62,314 nt of DNA, from assembly GCA_946480695.1 (NCBI GenBank), contig CAMLKG010000028.1, positions 1 through 62,314 of the forward strand. The letters run 5' to 3'. Position 1 is the first letter of the stretch. Every line of letters begins with the position of its first letter. This document shows positions 36,104 through 45,181 of this stretch, one piece after another. This DNA is from an uncultured Cellvibrio sp. (GTDB taxonomy: Bacteria; Pseudomonadota; Gammaproteobacteria; Pseudomonadales; Cellvibrionaceae). Under the pieces are notes generated by a model. The model ran no database searches. It was not told the DNA's origin and was given only the letters and a program-made list of their open reading frames with translations. The position numbers and the translations under genes were made by a program.

Positions 36104-39100
36104 ATGAGCACACGCCAGTTAGCCATTACCAAACGCTTATCGCGCAAGCAAATGCAATGCGCCTCGCTCTATTCATTAGCATTCAAGATAGTTATGTGCT
36201 GGGTATTGGGTACATGGGTAGCGCTTTCGGTGGCGCAGCCTGCGCCGGCAGTGAACGAATATCCAAAGAAAATCAACTTTCGCAATATTATGCAAAACCA
36301 GGATATTGCCATCGGGGAAGTCGAGGCAATTGTCCAGGACCACGAAGGCTTTATGTGGCTGGGTGGTCGAAATGCATTATTGCGCTTCGACGGGTTCGAA
36401 TTTCTCTCCATTCAAATAGCCAATCCGGATGACCTCACCCCGCAAGGGCCCGTTACCCAGGTCCTCGAATTATTGGAAGACAGCCACCACAACCTGTGGG
36501 CTGCGACCCGCTCCGGCTTGTACAAGTACGACCGCGACCGCGAAATTATGTTGCCGCTAAAAAATGCGCAGGGGGCCGGGCTATTCAGGGAAATTGTCTA
36601 CGCCCTGGCAGAATCACCGGATGGGGAATTGTTAATTGGCAGTGGATTTGGCCTTCATTTTTTCAATACACAAACACTGGCCGTAAGGAATATGAACGAC
36701 CAGCCCGGTATTCCCAAGAGCTTGCCCAGCAACATCATCAATGATTTGTTTTTGGATAAAAACCACATGCTGTGGATCGGTATGGCGGAAGGGATTGTGC
36801 GCCTGGACCTGGCGACCATGGAAACAAAACTGTTCGAGCCCGACCCCGCAAATTCAAAATCCATGACCAGCAATAACATCAGGACGATCGTGGCGGACCA
36901 TAAAGGGTTTGTGTGGGCGGGAAGTGACAATGGCATTTATCGCCTTGAGCCCGGTACCGGGGAGATCCGTATTTATCGCCACAACCCGACCGACCCGCAT
37001 ACGATTCCCGACAACATTACCCGCCAGATTTTTGTTGATCAGCAAGGTTGGATATGGACCGGCAGTGATGGCGGAGGCATTAGCCTGTATGACGATGCCA
37101 ACGACCATTTCCTTCGTTTTTCCCACCAGGCCGGTGAGCGCGGTACGCTGAGTAGTAATTCCATCCGCTGCATTTATGAGGACAAGATCGGCGACATGTG
37201 GATAGGCACCTATCCATCCGGTGTGAATGTCTATGACCGCTCGACCTCTGCTATCCGCAAATTCGCCCTGAGTTCAGACCCCAAGCGCGGCTTGCCCGGC
37301 GAGAACGTGGAAGCAATCGAGGAAAACGCGGACGGTACCCTGTGGGTGGGCGCAAATGGTGTCACCCTCTTTGACCCTGAGACGGAAGTTTTTACCCACT
37401 ATCCCCATACCGACGGCAGCGACTCGCGCTCAGACTCGTCCTCGTTCCTGAATGGGGTGGTGGATTCAGACGGTGAAATTCGCTTCGGTTCCTGGTCCCA
37501 TGGAATCCTGCGCTATAACCCGGAAAAAGACCGGTTCGATGAGCTTCCTACGGATACCACCCTGACCAAGCGGGGAGAAAAAACCAGCACCTTGTTGAAC
37601 GACAAAATGATATGGGACGTTTATGAGGATCGACAGAAAACCCTATGGATTTCCACGCATTACAACGGCCTAACCAAATTTGATAAAAAAACCGGCCTCT
37701 ACACGTTTTATTCTTACGACCCTGCGAACCCCGAGAGTGTTTCCGCCTCGCTCGTATGGACCACCTATGAAGACTCGGCCGGACGATTCTGGGTGGGAAC
37801 TGCCTACGGTTTAAACCTGATGGACCGCGAAAGGGGCACGTTCAAGCGGTACATAGGTAACCCTGAAAAGCCACGCAGCCTTGTTAACAATTCGGTGTTA
37901 TCGATTTATGAAGATAAACAGCGGCGCTTATGGCTCGGCACCGACGGCGGCCTCCACCTCTATCATCCCGAAACAGACGACTTCACGGTGTATAACACCA
38001 GGGACGGTTTCGTAGACCCGGGTATCCGCTCCATCACCGAGGACCAGCAGGGTAATTTATGGCTGGGAACCAATAACGGGATTGTTATGTTTAACCCGGA
38101 CAGCAAACTTGTACGGAATTACACCCGTTACAACGGCGACCTGATTGGCGGTGCCGCCACTGGCGCGGCAATCACAACACGCTCCGGTGAAATCGCCATA
38201 GGTACACGGAGCGGGCTTTATCTAATCAATGCCAACAAATTACTTATTAATGAAAAGGCCCCGCCCGTTGTGTTAACCGATTTCCGGATCTTCACCGAAA
38301 AGGTACCGGTCAATGGCCCCGAAAAAATTCTCAGCAAAGTGATCAACCAAACAGACAAGATCACCCTGGATTACACCAAATCAATGATCTCCTTCCATTT
38401 CGCGGCATTGAATTTCCGCGATGCGGATAAAAACGAGTATGCCTATAAACTTGTCGGTTTCGATGACCAATGGCGGACGGTAGGCAACCAGCGCTCGGCG
38501 CTTTATACCAACCTGCCCGCCGGCACTTATCAATTCCATGTAAAAGCCAGTAATAACGATGGCATCTGGAATGACCAGGGCCATAGCATCCAGTTAGTGA
38601 TATTGCCGCCACCCTGGAAAACCTGGTGGGCCTACACAATTTATGCCGGTGTCCTGGCGGGGATGCTATTGCTGTTTGTGCGCAACCAGCACAAAAAAGT
38701 TGCGGTAGCGCGTAATATCAGCCGCGAACTCGAACAAAAAGTGGCGGAGCGTACGGCGGAATTGCAAAACAAAAATGCCGAGCTGGAAAATGCCTATGCA
38801 CAGCTCGAAGCCATTAGCTTATCTGACCCGCTCACGGGCCTGAGTAACCGCCGCTATCTGCAAAAACTGATGCCGATGGATACAGCCAAGGTGCAGCGCG
38901 AATACAACGCCACCTTTTCCAAGGAACCACGCAAAAAACCTACACCCGACCTCACCTTTTATATTTTGGATGTGGATCATTTTAAATCGGTTAATGATAT
39001 TTACGGGCACAATGCCGGCGACCAATTACTTATCCAGCTTTCAAATCTGCTTACCCAAACCTGCCGCGAATCGGATTGTGTTGTGCGCTGGGGCGGCGAG

Positions 39101-39484
39101 GAGTTTTTAATCGTAAGCCGCTTCGCAGACCGCGAAGACGCACCGCTAATGGCGGAACGCATCCGCAAAACCATCGCCGACCATGTGTTTATATTGCCCG
39201 ACGGTTCAGACCTGAAAAAAACCTGTTCCATTGGTTTTGCTTGCTTTCCGTTTTTGCGCGAAGCGCCAATGGCACTGAGTTGGGAACAGGTGGTAAACGT
39301 AGCGGACCACGCGCTCTACGCAGCGAAACGATCCGGCCGCAACCGCAGTGTCGGCCTGACAGCAAGTGAGTTGACACCGGTACAGGGCTTGCACCAGGAA
39401 ATCAGCCATCACCTGAAAGGTATGGTTCAAAGTAATGAGCTCACAGTCATCGCCCCGGACAAGGAAAACCTGGTCTGGGAATAG
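36104..39484 (+). CDS. Membrane sensor diguanylate cyclase with beta-propeller (Reg_prop / Y_Y_Y / GGDEF)
   Basis: A 1126-residue protein. A hydrophobic N-terminal segment (about 25-45) leads to a periplasmic region with many Reg_prop repeats (W-x-G-T or W-I-G-T ... G-L/I) folding as two beta-propellers, then a Y_Y_Y domain and a membrane helix (about 841-862). A coiled coil and a GGDEF domain follow. The cyclase is competent by motif (G997-G-E-E-F1001) and has the feedback I-site R988-x-x-D991. The propeller architecture is that of hybrid sensors for carbohydrates in Bacteroides, here joined to c-di-GMP output. It follows a 220-base gap with nothing recognisable; there is no clear ribosome site. 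Confidence 0.9.
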   Translation: MSTRQLAITKRLSRKQMQCASLYSLAFKIVMCWVLGTWVALSVAQPAPAVNEYPKKINFRNIMQNQDIAIGEVEAIVQDHEGFMWLGGRNALLRFDGFEFLSIQIANPDDLTPQGPVTQVLELLEDSHHNLWAATRSGLYKYDRDREIMLPLKNAQGAGLFREIVYALAESPDGELLIGSGFGLHFFNTQTLAVRNMNDQPGIPKSLPSNIINDLFLDKNHMLWIGMAEGIVRLDLATMETKLFEPDPANSKSMTSNNIRTIVADHKGFVWAGSDNGIYRLEPGTGEIRIYRHNPTDPHTIPDNITRQIFVDQQGWIWTGSDGGGISLYDDANDHFLRFSHQAGERGTLSSNSIRCIYEDKIGDMWIGTYPSGVNVYDRSTSAIRKFALSSDPKRGLPGENVEAIEENADGTLWVGANGVTLFDPETEVFTHYPHTDGSDSRSDSSSFLNGVVDSDGEIRFGSWSHGILRYNPEKDRFDELPTDTTLTKRGEKTSTLLNDKMIWDVYEDRQKTLWISTHYNGLTKFDKKTGLYTFYSYDPANPESVSASLVWTTYEDSAGRFWVGTAYGLNLMDRERGTFKRYIGNPEKPRSLVNNSVLSIYEDKQRRLWLGTDGGLHLYHPETDDFTVYNTRDGFVDPGIRSITEDQQGNLWLGTNNGIVMFNPDSKLVRNYTRYNGDLIGGAATGAAITTRSGEIAIGTRSGLYLINANKLLINEKAPPVVLTDFRIFTEKVPVNGPEKILSKVINQTDKITLDYTKSMISFHFAALNFRDADKNEYAYKLVGFDDQWRTVGNQRSALYTNLPAGTYQFHVKASNNDGIWNDQGHSIQLVILPPPWKTWWAYTIYAGVLAGMLLLFVRNQHKKVAVARNISRELEQKVAERTAELQNKNAELENAYAQLEAISLSDPLTGLSNRRYLQKLMPMDTAKVQREYNATFSKEPRKKPTPDLTFYILDVDHFKSVNDIYGHNAGDQLLIQLSNLLTQTCRESDCVVRWGGEEFLIVSRFADREDAPLMAERIRKTIADHVFILPDGSDLKKTCSIGFACFPFLREAPMALSWEQVVNVADHALYAAKRSGRNRSVGLTASELTPVQGLHQEISHHLKGMVQSNELTVIAPDKENLVWE

Positions 39485-39574
39485 CGACCACCGCGCAGCT
39501 TCATAAAAGTGTAAGAATATCCACCGTGAAAAACCGCTATGCTCGGTTGATCGGGATTTCTGGCGGCGGTGCAC

Positions 39575-40681
39575 ATGAACATCCATGGAACAGACAAGCA
39601 ACCAATTTCGGTAGCGCAAGTTTCCACCATCGATTTTTTCAGTTTGCGCAGCGCTGAATTACGCCGTGATCTAAAACAAAAAATTCCCGAGCTGTTACAA
39701 CTTGAGCGACTGATTCGCCAATATCCGCAATATTTAAATGTACGCAATGAGCTAGCCCTGCAGTTTCAGCACCAGGAATTCCCGCTCTATTCCGTCAGCC
39801 TGGGCAACAATGACACCAACTCTCCCACCCTGCTCCTGACCGGTGGTATGCATGGATTAGAACGCATTGGCAGCCAGGTTTTGATAGCCTGGCTACACAC
39901 ATTGCTGGAACGTTTAAATTGGGATTCGCACTTGCAACAACAACTGTCAAAAATCCAATTGATATTAATGCCGATCCTGAATCCCGTCGGCATGTACTTA
40001 AATAAACGCAGCAATGGGAATGGCGTGGATTTAAATCGCAACGCACCCATCAATGCTGAAGGTGAAGTACCATTGTTGGGTGGCGGCCATCGCCTGGGAG
40101 CTTTTTTACCCTGGTATCGCGGTAAAAAAAATGCACCCATGGAAGCTGAAAACCGCGCGTTGGAAAGCGTCATGCAAACACGAATATTGAATCGCCCTTT
40201 CGCATTGGTGGTGGATCTGCACTCGGGCTTTGGTATGCAGGATCAACTCTGGTTTCCCTACGCTTACCGCAAACGGCCGATTCACAATATCGCTGAATAT
40301 GTTGCGCTTAAAATGTTGTGGGAACGCACTTATCCCAACCACACGTATGTATTTGAACCGCAATCGATCCATTATCTATCCCATGGGGATTTGTGGGATT
40401 ACTTTTATTTGCAATCGCGCGCGCAACAACAGCCCCATTTCTTGCCGCTCACCCTGGAGATGGGCTCATGGATGTGGGTAAAAAAACGCCCGCGCCAACT
40501 TTTTAATATGGCGGGATTATTCAACCCGCAAATGCAGCATCGCCGTGCGCGCGTATTGCGTCGCCATCTATTACTATTGGATTTTATGCTGGCTGCCTGC
40601 CTTAATTATCGAAACTGGTTGCCAGATGAAAAACAGCGGGAGATATTAACCCAAACGGCAAACAGCCTCTGGTTTCAATAA
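39575..40681 (+). CDS. M14-type zinc carboxypeptidase-like protein
   Basis: The ATG at 39575 is used; a GTG 6 bases upstream is equally in frame. The 368-residue protein has zinc ligands H93/E96 in GGMHGLE, the third ligand H216 in DLHSG and the catalytic glutamate E295 in TLEMGS, so it should be an active metallo-carboxypeptidase or amidohydrolase of the M14/succinylglutamate-desuccinylase group. The VDLNRN motif near 151-156 is typical for substrate carboxylate binding. No signal peptide is seen, so it acts in the cytoplasm. The alpha/beta hydrolase gene follows after 22 bases. The substrate is not evident. Confidence 0.8.
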   Translation: MNIHGTDKQPISVAQVSTIDFFSLRSAELRRDLKQKIPELLQLERLIRQYPQYLNVRNELALQFQHQEFPLYSVSLGNNDTNSPTLLLTGGMHGLERIGSQVLIAWLHTLLERLNWDSHLQQQLSKIQLILMPILNPVGMYLNKRSNGNGVDLNRNAPINAEGEVPLLGGGHRLGAFLPWYRGKKNAPMEAENRALESVMQTRILNRPFALVVDLHSGFGMQDQLWFPYAYRKRPIHNIAEYVALKMLWERTYPNHTYVFEPQSIHYLSHGDLWDYFYLQSRAQQQPHFLPLTLEMGSWMWVKKRPRQLFNMAGLFNPQMQHRRARVLRRHLLLLDFMLAACLNYRNWLPDEKQREILTQTANSLWFQ

Positions 40682-40703
40682 TTGCGAAACGGAATAATTT
40701 TCC

Positions 40704-41453
40704 ATGCACATTATTTTATTGCGCGGGCTTGCGCGAGAAGCCGCACATTGGATGCAATTTCCACAACAATTGGGTACCGCGTTAGGTGGGGATTACCAAA
40801 TCCATTGCGTGGATTTCCCCGGTTGCGGAATTCATTACCGGCAGCCGGCCCTGAACACCATTTCTGCGATGACTGATTTCATACGCGCACAATTACCTGC
40901 GCAGAATATTGAGGGGCCGTTAATTGTCATTGGGGTCTCCATGGGCGGCATGGTTGCACTTGATTGGGCACAAAGGTTTCCCCGTCAACTTGCCGGTGTT
41001 GCGCTAATTAACTCCAGTATCGGAGACCAGCCGCTTTACTGGCGACTCCGACCACGGGCCTGGCTGCCAATGCTTAGCGCCGTGTTATCACCGATGGCAT
41101 TGCGTGAAAATATAGTGCTGCGCAACGTTAGCAACAATCATGAAAATTTTAATTCACACTTGCGCACCTGGCTGGCGATCCAGCGGCAACGTCCCGTCTC
41201 GCGTAAGACTACGCTCACCATGCTCCTCGCTGCTGCGCGTTTTCGCCCCCGGGCACAATGCAATGTGGACGGTTTAATAATCGCCAGCGAAGGCGACCGG
41301 TTTGTATCAGCCAACGCGAGTAAGGATTTGGCACAACGCTTCCAGTGGCCGCTCCAGCTCCATCCATCCGCTGGTCACGAGCTTCCCCTGGATGCACCCG
41401 CCTGGTTGTGCGCCGCCCTCGCCACCTGGCTTGGCATTGTTCAGGCGAGGTAA
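40704..41453 (+). CDS. Alpha/beta-fold hydrolase
   Basis: A 249-residue cytoplasmic hydrolase. The nucleophile elbow is GVSMGG with S79, the acid is D198 in EGDRFV and the histidine is H225 in AGHELPLD. The N-terminus starts directly with the first core strand (MHIILLRGLAREAAHW), so the lid region around residues 110-180 decides specificity. It could be an esterase or lipase-type enzyme. It is probably co-transcribed with the upstream M14-type gene. Confidence 0.82.
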   Translation: MHIILLRGLAREAAHWMQFPQQLGTALGGDYQIHCVDFPGCGIHYRQPALNTISAMTDFIRAQLPAQNIEGPLIVIGVSMGGMVALDWAQRFPRQLAGVALINSSIGDQPLYWRLRPRAWLPMLSAVLSPMALRENIVLRNVSNNHENFNSHLRTWLAIQRQRPVSRKTTLTMLLAAARFRPRAQCNVDGLIIASEGDRFVSANASKDLAQRFQWPLQLHPSAGHELPLDAPAWLCAALATWLGIVQAR

Positions 41454-41543
41454 TTTTATTCTTCACTTATGCGGTTTTTTTACCGTTCAAACCCGCCACC
41501 AACCAAACCCTTCTATGCTAGGAAAATTTGCGTAAATTTCGAA

Positions 41544-41557
41544 TGTAACCGTTTCCA
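41544..41557. promoter_or_regulatory. Weak LacI/GntR-like inverted repeat upstream of the GMC dehydrogenase operon
   Basis: TGTAACC/GTTTCCA is an inverted repeat with 5 of 7 half-site bases symmetric around a central CG. It lies 143 bases upstream of the Gluconate_2-dh3 gene in the 246-base gap. The match is imperfect and no regulator gene is nearby. Confidence 0.25.
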
Positions 41558-41699
41558 AATTTACAAATATTGACCCCTCTTAACTGAGCCGCCCACTAGA
41601 CTGGAACACAGCCCTGCTAAAAAAGCGGGCAGATATTCCGTGCTTGCCGATGCACCTGGTAGCAGCGGCGCAGCACAACAATAATGACAGAGGCATCCA

Positions 41700-42341
41700 A
41701 TGAACGACGCAACTCAGCTGATTCCCCTGGTCGCGGAAGGCTCAGCCCTATCCCCGGACCAGGCAATACCCCAGGACATAAATACATCCCGCCGCGATGC
41801 AATTAAACAATTAGCCGTGTTCTGTGGTTTGGCTTTATCGGCCAGCTCGTTGTCCGCACTGGCTACAGTGGCAATGCCGGCAGATATGAATCGCAGCAAG
41901 AAAACCTTGCTGGATAAAAACCAGTTAGCACTGGTGCGCGAGTTGGGCGAAATTATTATTCCCACCACCGATACCCCCGGCGCAATCGCCGCGGGCGTGC
42001 ATGATTTTATTAATCACTTCATGGTTTATTGCGCAAGTAAAGAAGAACAGCAAGCCTTGCAGGTTGTGCTTACGCGCATTAACAGCAGTGGCAACAAACC
42101 TTTCCTGCTGCTGGGCAAAGAACAGCAAATTGAATTACTTAACAACATGGAGCAAGCCAGAAACGGGTTCAACCAATCTGACCGCGACGGTTTCAAACAA
42201 TTGAAAGCCCTTGTGGTATTTGGTTATTACACGTCGGAAATCGGCGCCTCACAAGAGTTGGCTTACCTCGCCATTCCCGGTGGTTACAAAGGCAACTTTA
42301 AATTTAAAGAAATAGGTAAAGCCTGGGCGTTGCCACAATAA
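41700..42341 (+). CDS. Gluconate 2-dehydrogenase subunit 3 family protein (small subunit of a GMC dehydrogenase)
   Basis: A 213-residue protein with a twin-arginine-like start (TSRRDAIKQLAVF, about 29-41) followed by a hydrophobic stretch, then the Gluconate_2-dh3 fold (NQLALVRELGEIIIPTTDTPGAIAAGVHDFINHF). In FAD-dependent glucose, gluconate and glucoside dehydrogenases this subunit pairs with the catalytic GMC subunit and carries it through the Tat system. The GMC gene lies 54 bases downstream, so the pair is very likely one complex in the periplasm. No cytochrome c gene, the usual third subunit, is found beside them. Confidence 0.88.
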   Translation: MNDATQLIPLVAEGSALSPDQAIPQDINTSRRDAIKQLAVFCGLALSASSLSALATVAMPADMNRSKKTLLDKNQLALVRELGEIIIPTTDTPGAIAAGVHDFINHFMVYCASKEEQQALQVVLTRINSSGNKPFLLLGKEQQIELLNNMEQARNGFNQSDRDGFKQLKALVVFGYYTSEIGASQELAYLAIPGGYKGNFKFKEIGKAWALPQ

Positions 42342-42395
42342 ACTGAACGCCCCCGTTTTTTAAATTTTACCGCTCACTCTCGCGAAGAAAACTCC

Positions 42396-44132
42396 ATGGA
42401 TAACAATTTCTATATCACCAAAAGTAAAGAAATATTTGATGCAATCGTAGTCGGTTCCGGTATTGCCGGCGGCTGGGCCGCAAAAGAATTAACTGAAAAA
42501 GGTTTGAAAACCCTGCTCGTGGAACGCGGTCGCCCCGTTGAACATCGCAAGGACTACGTTGGTGAAGGCGTAAAACCCTGGCAGATGCCTTTCCGTGGTC
42601 GCATCGAACGGGACCTTGTGGAAGAACAACATTACGTCCAGAAAAAATGTTACGCATTCAACGATGCAACCAAACATTTTTTCGGTAACGACAAAGACCT
42701 GCCCTACGCGACGCCTAAAGATAAACCCTTCGACTGGATTCGCGGCAACCAGTTGGGCGGCAAATCCTTATTGTGGCACCGTCAATCCTACCGCTGGAGC
42801 GAACATGATTTCACCGCGAACGCACGCGACGGCTATGGAACCGATTGGCCAATTCGCTACAAGGATATTGAGAAGTGGTACGACCATGTGGAAATCCATG
42901 CGGGCATTAGCGGCTCGGTAGAAAACCATCCCGCCTTGCCGGACAGTAAATTCCTACCGCCATTTGAAATGAACGCGGTAGAAAAAGAAATGAAAAAGCG
43001 CATCGAATCCAAATGGAGTACGCGCAAACTGTTTATTGGTCGCACTGCACATTTGTCTGTACCGGCCCAGCATCACTTGGAGCAAGGGCGCGCGCCTTGC
43101 CAGGCACGTAACGAATGTCAAAAAGGGTGCTCCTTCGGTGCTTATTTTTCTACCCAAAGCTCAACATTGCCCGCGGCACTGGCAACCAATAATTTAAAGA
43201 TTGCAACCAATAGCATAGTGCACAGCGTAATTTACGATCCTAAAACCAATCGTGCTACCGGTGTACGGGTGATTGATGCGGAGACCATGGAAACGCGCGA
43301 GTATTTTGCGAAAGTTGTATTCCTGTGTGCCTCCACCCTGGGCACCACGCAAATTATGTTGAACTCCAAAAGCGAAACCTTCCCCCACGGCATCGCAAAT
43401 TCATCCGGCGTATTGGGCCATTATTTAATGGACCATTTATACACTGCCGGTGCGAGCGGTAATGTGGAGGGGTTTGAGGAAGATTATTATTCCGGTCGCC
43501 GTCCGACCGGGCTGGCGATGCCACCGTTCCGCAACGTGACCGAAAAAACCGACAAATTTTTGCGCGGCTATATGCTCACCGGTAGCGCTATACGCACCCC
43601 TTGGGAAGCCTTTGCCGCACAAGATGGCTTTGGCGCAGATTTTAAAAAATCCATCCGCAATGCAGGCAGTTGGCATTTCTATTTGGGTGGTTCGGGTGAA
43701 ATGTTACCGCGCTATGAAAACCAGGTTTCCCTGCACCCCACGCTGAAAGACAAATGGGGTATGCCGCAACTTTATATTGACTGTAGTTATGGTGAGAACG
43801 ATATTAAAATCTTCCATGACATCGCCGACACCTGCGCAGAAATCCTCGAATCGATTGGTGTGAAAGATGTGAAAAAAGATATACGCGCATTGCGCGGTGA
43901 TTGGAACCCGGGGTTATCGATTCATGAAATGGGTACCGCGCGCATGGGCAAGGACCCGAAAACTTCCGTACTCAACGGCTGGAACCAGGCGCATGATGTG
44001 CCCAATTTATTTGTGACCGATGGTGCCTGTATGAGTTCTTGCGCATCACAAAACCCATCGCTCACCTATATGGCACTCACCGCGCGCGCTGCCAGTTATG
44101 CCGTCGAGCAATTAAAACAAGGCAAGATTTAA
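42396..44132 (+). CDS. GMC-family FAD-dependent sugar/glucoside dehydrogenase, catalytic subunit
   Basis: A 578-residue GMC oxidoreductase with the FAD-binding GSGIAGGWAAKELTEKG and GNQLGGKSLLWHRQSYRW. The C-terminal active-site pair is H510 (IHEMGTARMG) and N553 (SQNPSLT). Cysteines C235, C241 and C245 (CQARNECQKGC) have the same spacing as the 3Fe-4S-binding C212/C218/C222 of Burkholderia FAD-glucose dehydrogenase, so this subunit probably carries an iron-sulfur cluster that passes electrons to an external acceptor. It has no signal of its own and relies on the small subunit for export. Its substrate is probably a sugar or glycoside, with 3-position oxidation possible. Confidence 0.88.
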   Translation: MDNNFYITKSKEIFDAIVVGSGIAGGWAAKELTEKGLKTLLVERGRPVEHRKDYVGEGVKPWQMPFRGRIERDLVEEQHYVQKKCYAFNDATKHFFGNDKDLPYATPKDKPFDWIRGNQLGGKSLLWHRQSYRWSEHDFTANARDGYGTDWPIRYKDIEKWYDHVEIHAGISGSVENHPALPDSKFLPPFEMNAVEKEMKKRIESKWSTRKLFIGRTAHLSVPAQHHLEQGRAPCQARNECQKGCSFGAYFSTQSSTLPAALATNNLKIATNSIVHSVIYDPKTNRATGVRVIDAETMETREYFAKVVFLCASTLGTTQIMLNSKSETFPHGIANSSGVLGHYLMDHLYTAGASGNVEGFEEDYYSGRRPTGLAMPPFRNVTEKTDKFLRGYMLTGSAIRTPWEAFAAQDGFGADFKKSIRNAGSWHFYLGGSGEMLPRYENQVSLHPTLKDKWGMPQLYIDCSYGENDIKIFHDIADTCAEILESIGVKDVKKDIRALRGDWNPGLSIHEMGTARMGKDPKTSVLNGWNQAHDVPNLFVTDGACMSSCASQNPSLTYMALTARAASYAVEQLKQGKI

Positions 44133-44195
44133 GGTATTTGCAACTCTATGCAGATGCAAAAAACCAAACGATCACACCAATACAGGAATATGATT

Positions 44196-45059
44196 ATGAG
44201 TTTATCCAAAACAATAAAAGCGATCACTATGGCTGCCATTACCAGCATCAGTATGTCCACATTTGCCGCTGACGTAACACCGACCTCGCCGCAATTAAGT
44301 GTGCAGCTTTGGTCGATTAAAGATGATGTCGCCAAAGATTTTGAAGGCACCCTGAAAAAACTCAAAACCATGGGCTTCCAGGGAGTAGAGTTCGCCGGTA
44401 ATTTTGGACCTTACACCAACGACCCGAAAGGTTTGAAAGCCTTTTTGGAAAAAACCGGTTTGGAAGCTTCCGGGGCACATGTTCATTTCGATAAATTATC
44501 ATCGGAAAATTTTGATGCAACCGTCGCCTTTTATAAAGCCATCAATTGCAAGTATTTAATTATCCCGATGGACAAGCGTGCGTTTACACCGGAAGGCGCC
44601 AAAGAAGTGGCGGCGGAGTTGGCGGCCATCCAGAAAAAACTTGCACCTCATGGTATGCATACCGGCTATCACAACCACAAAGACGAAATGCTTGGCGACA
44701 TGGGTAAAACCCCCTGGGATGTCATCGGTAAAAACACCGAACACGACGTAATCCTGCAACAAGACGTAGGTTGGGCTGAAGTAGCAGGTAAAAATCCCGT
44801 CGATTTTGTAAAGGCTTATCCAGGCCGCACCATCACCACACACTACAAAGCATCCGCACCGGCTGAAGGCAATAAAGAACACCCCATCATCGGCCAGGAT
44901 ACTACAGACTGGAAAGCACTGATCAACGCCAACAAAACGGTCGGCGGTACTTTGTGGTTTGTAGTTGAGCAGGAGTCCTACCCTGAAGGCATGACCCCCA
45001 TGCAAAGCGTGGAGGCATCGCTGAAAGGCCTGCAAAAAATTATTGCCGATATGGAATAA
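44196..45059 (+). CDS. Secreted sugar-phosphate isomerase/epimerase-like TIM-barrel protein
   Basis: The start at 44196 has an AGGAAT Shine-Dalgarno sequence 8 bases upstream and opens a signal peptide (MSLSKTIKAITMAAITSISMSTFA). The mature protein is a xylose-isomerase-like TIM barrel: SVQLWSIKDDV, GFQGVEFAG, GYHNHKDEM, DVGWAE and a terminal FVVEQESYPEG carry probable metal-binding His, Asp and Glu residues. Such exported barrels accompany GMC dehydrogenase plus Gluconate_2-dh3 pairs in proposed 3-keto-glycoside pathways, where they would process the oxidised sugar. The exact reaction here is an inference. A terminator follows. Confidence 0.8.
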   Translation: MSLSKTIKAITMAAITSISMSTFAADVTPTSPQLSVQLWSIKDDVAKDFEGTLKKLKTMGFQGVEFAGNFGPYTNDPKGLKAFLEKTGLEASGAHVHFDKLSSENFDATVAFYKAINCKYLIIPMDKRAFTPEGAKEVAAELAAIQKKLAPHGMHTGYHNHKDEMLGDMGKTPWDVIGKNTEHDVILQQDVGWAEVAGKNPVDFVKAYPGRTITTHYKASAPAEGNKEHPIIGQDTTDWKALINANKTVGGTLWFVVEQESYPEGMTPMQSVEASLKGLQKIIADME

Positions 45060-45077
45060 ATCCCCGGGTAAAAACCG

Positions 45078-45102
45078 ACGCCGCCTTGTGCGGCGTTTTT
45101 TA
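45078..45102 (+). terminator. Rho-independent terminator after the TIM-barrel gene
   Basis: ACGCCGC / CTTGT / GCGGCGT followed by TTTTTA, 18 bases past the stop codon. It separates the GMC operon from the esterase gene. Confidence 0.85.
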
Positions 45103-45181
45103 TTTCCGGCGGACATAATTCACGAACTGCTACAATTACCCGGAAAATTTACCGCGATAACAACACCTTTTGGAGACAAGA

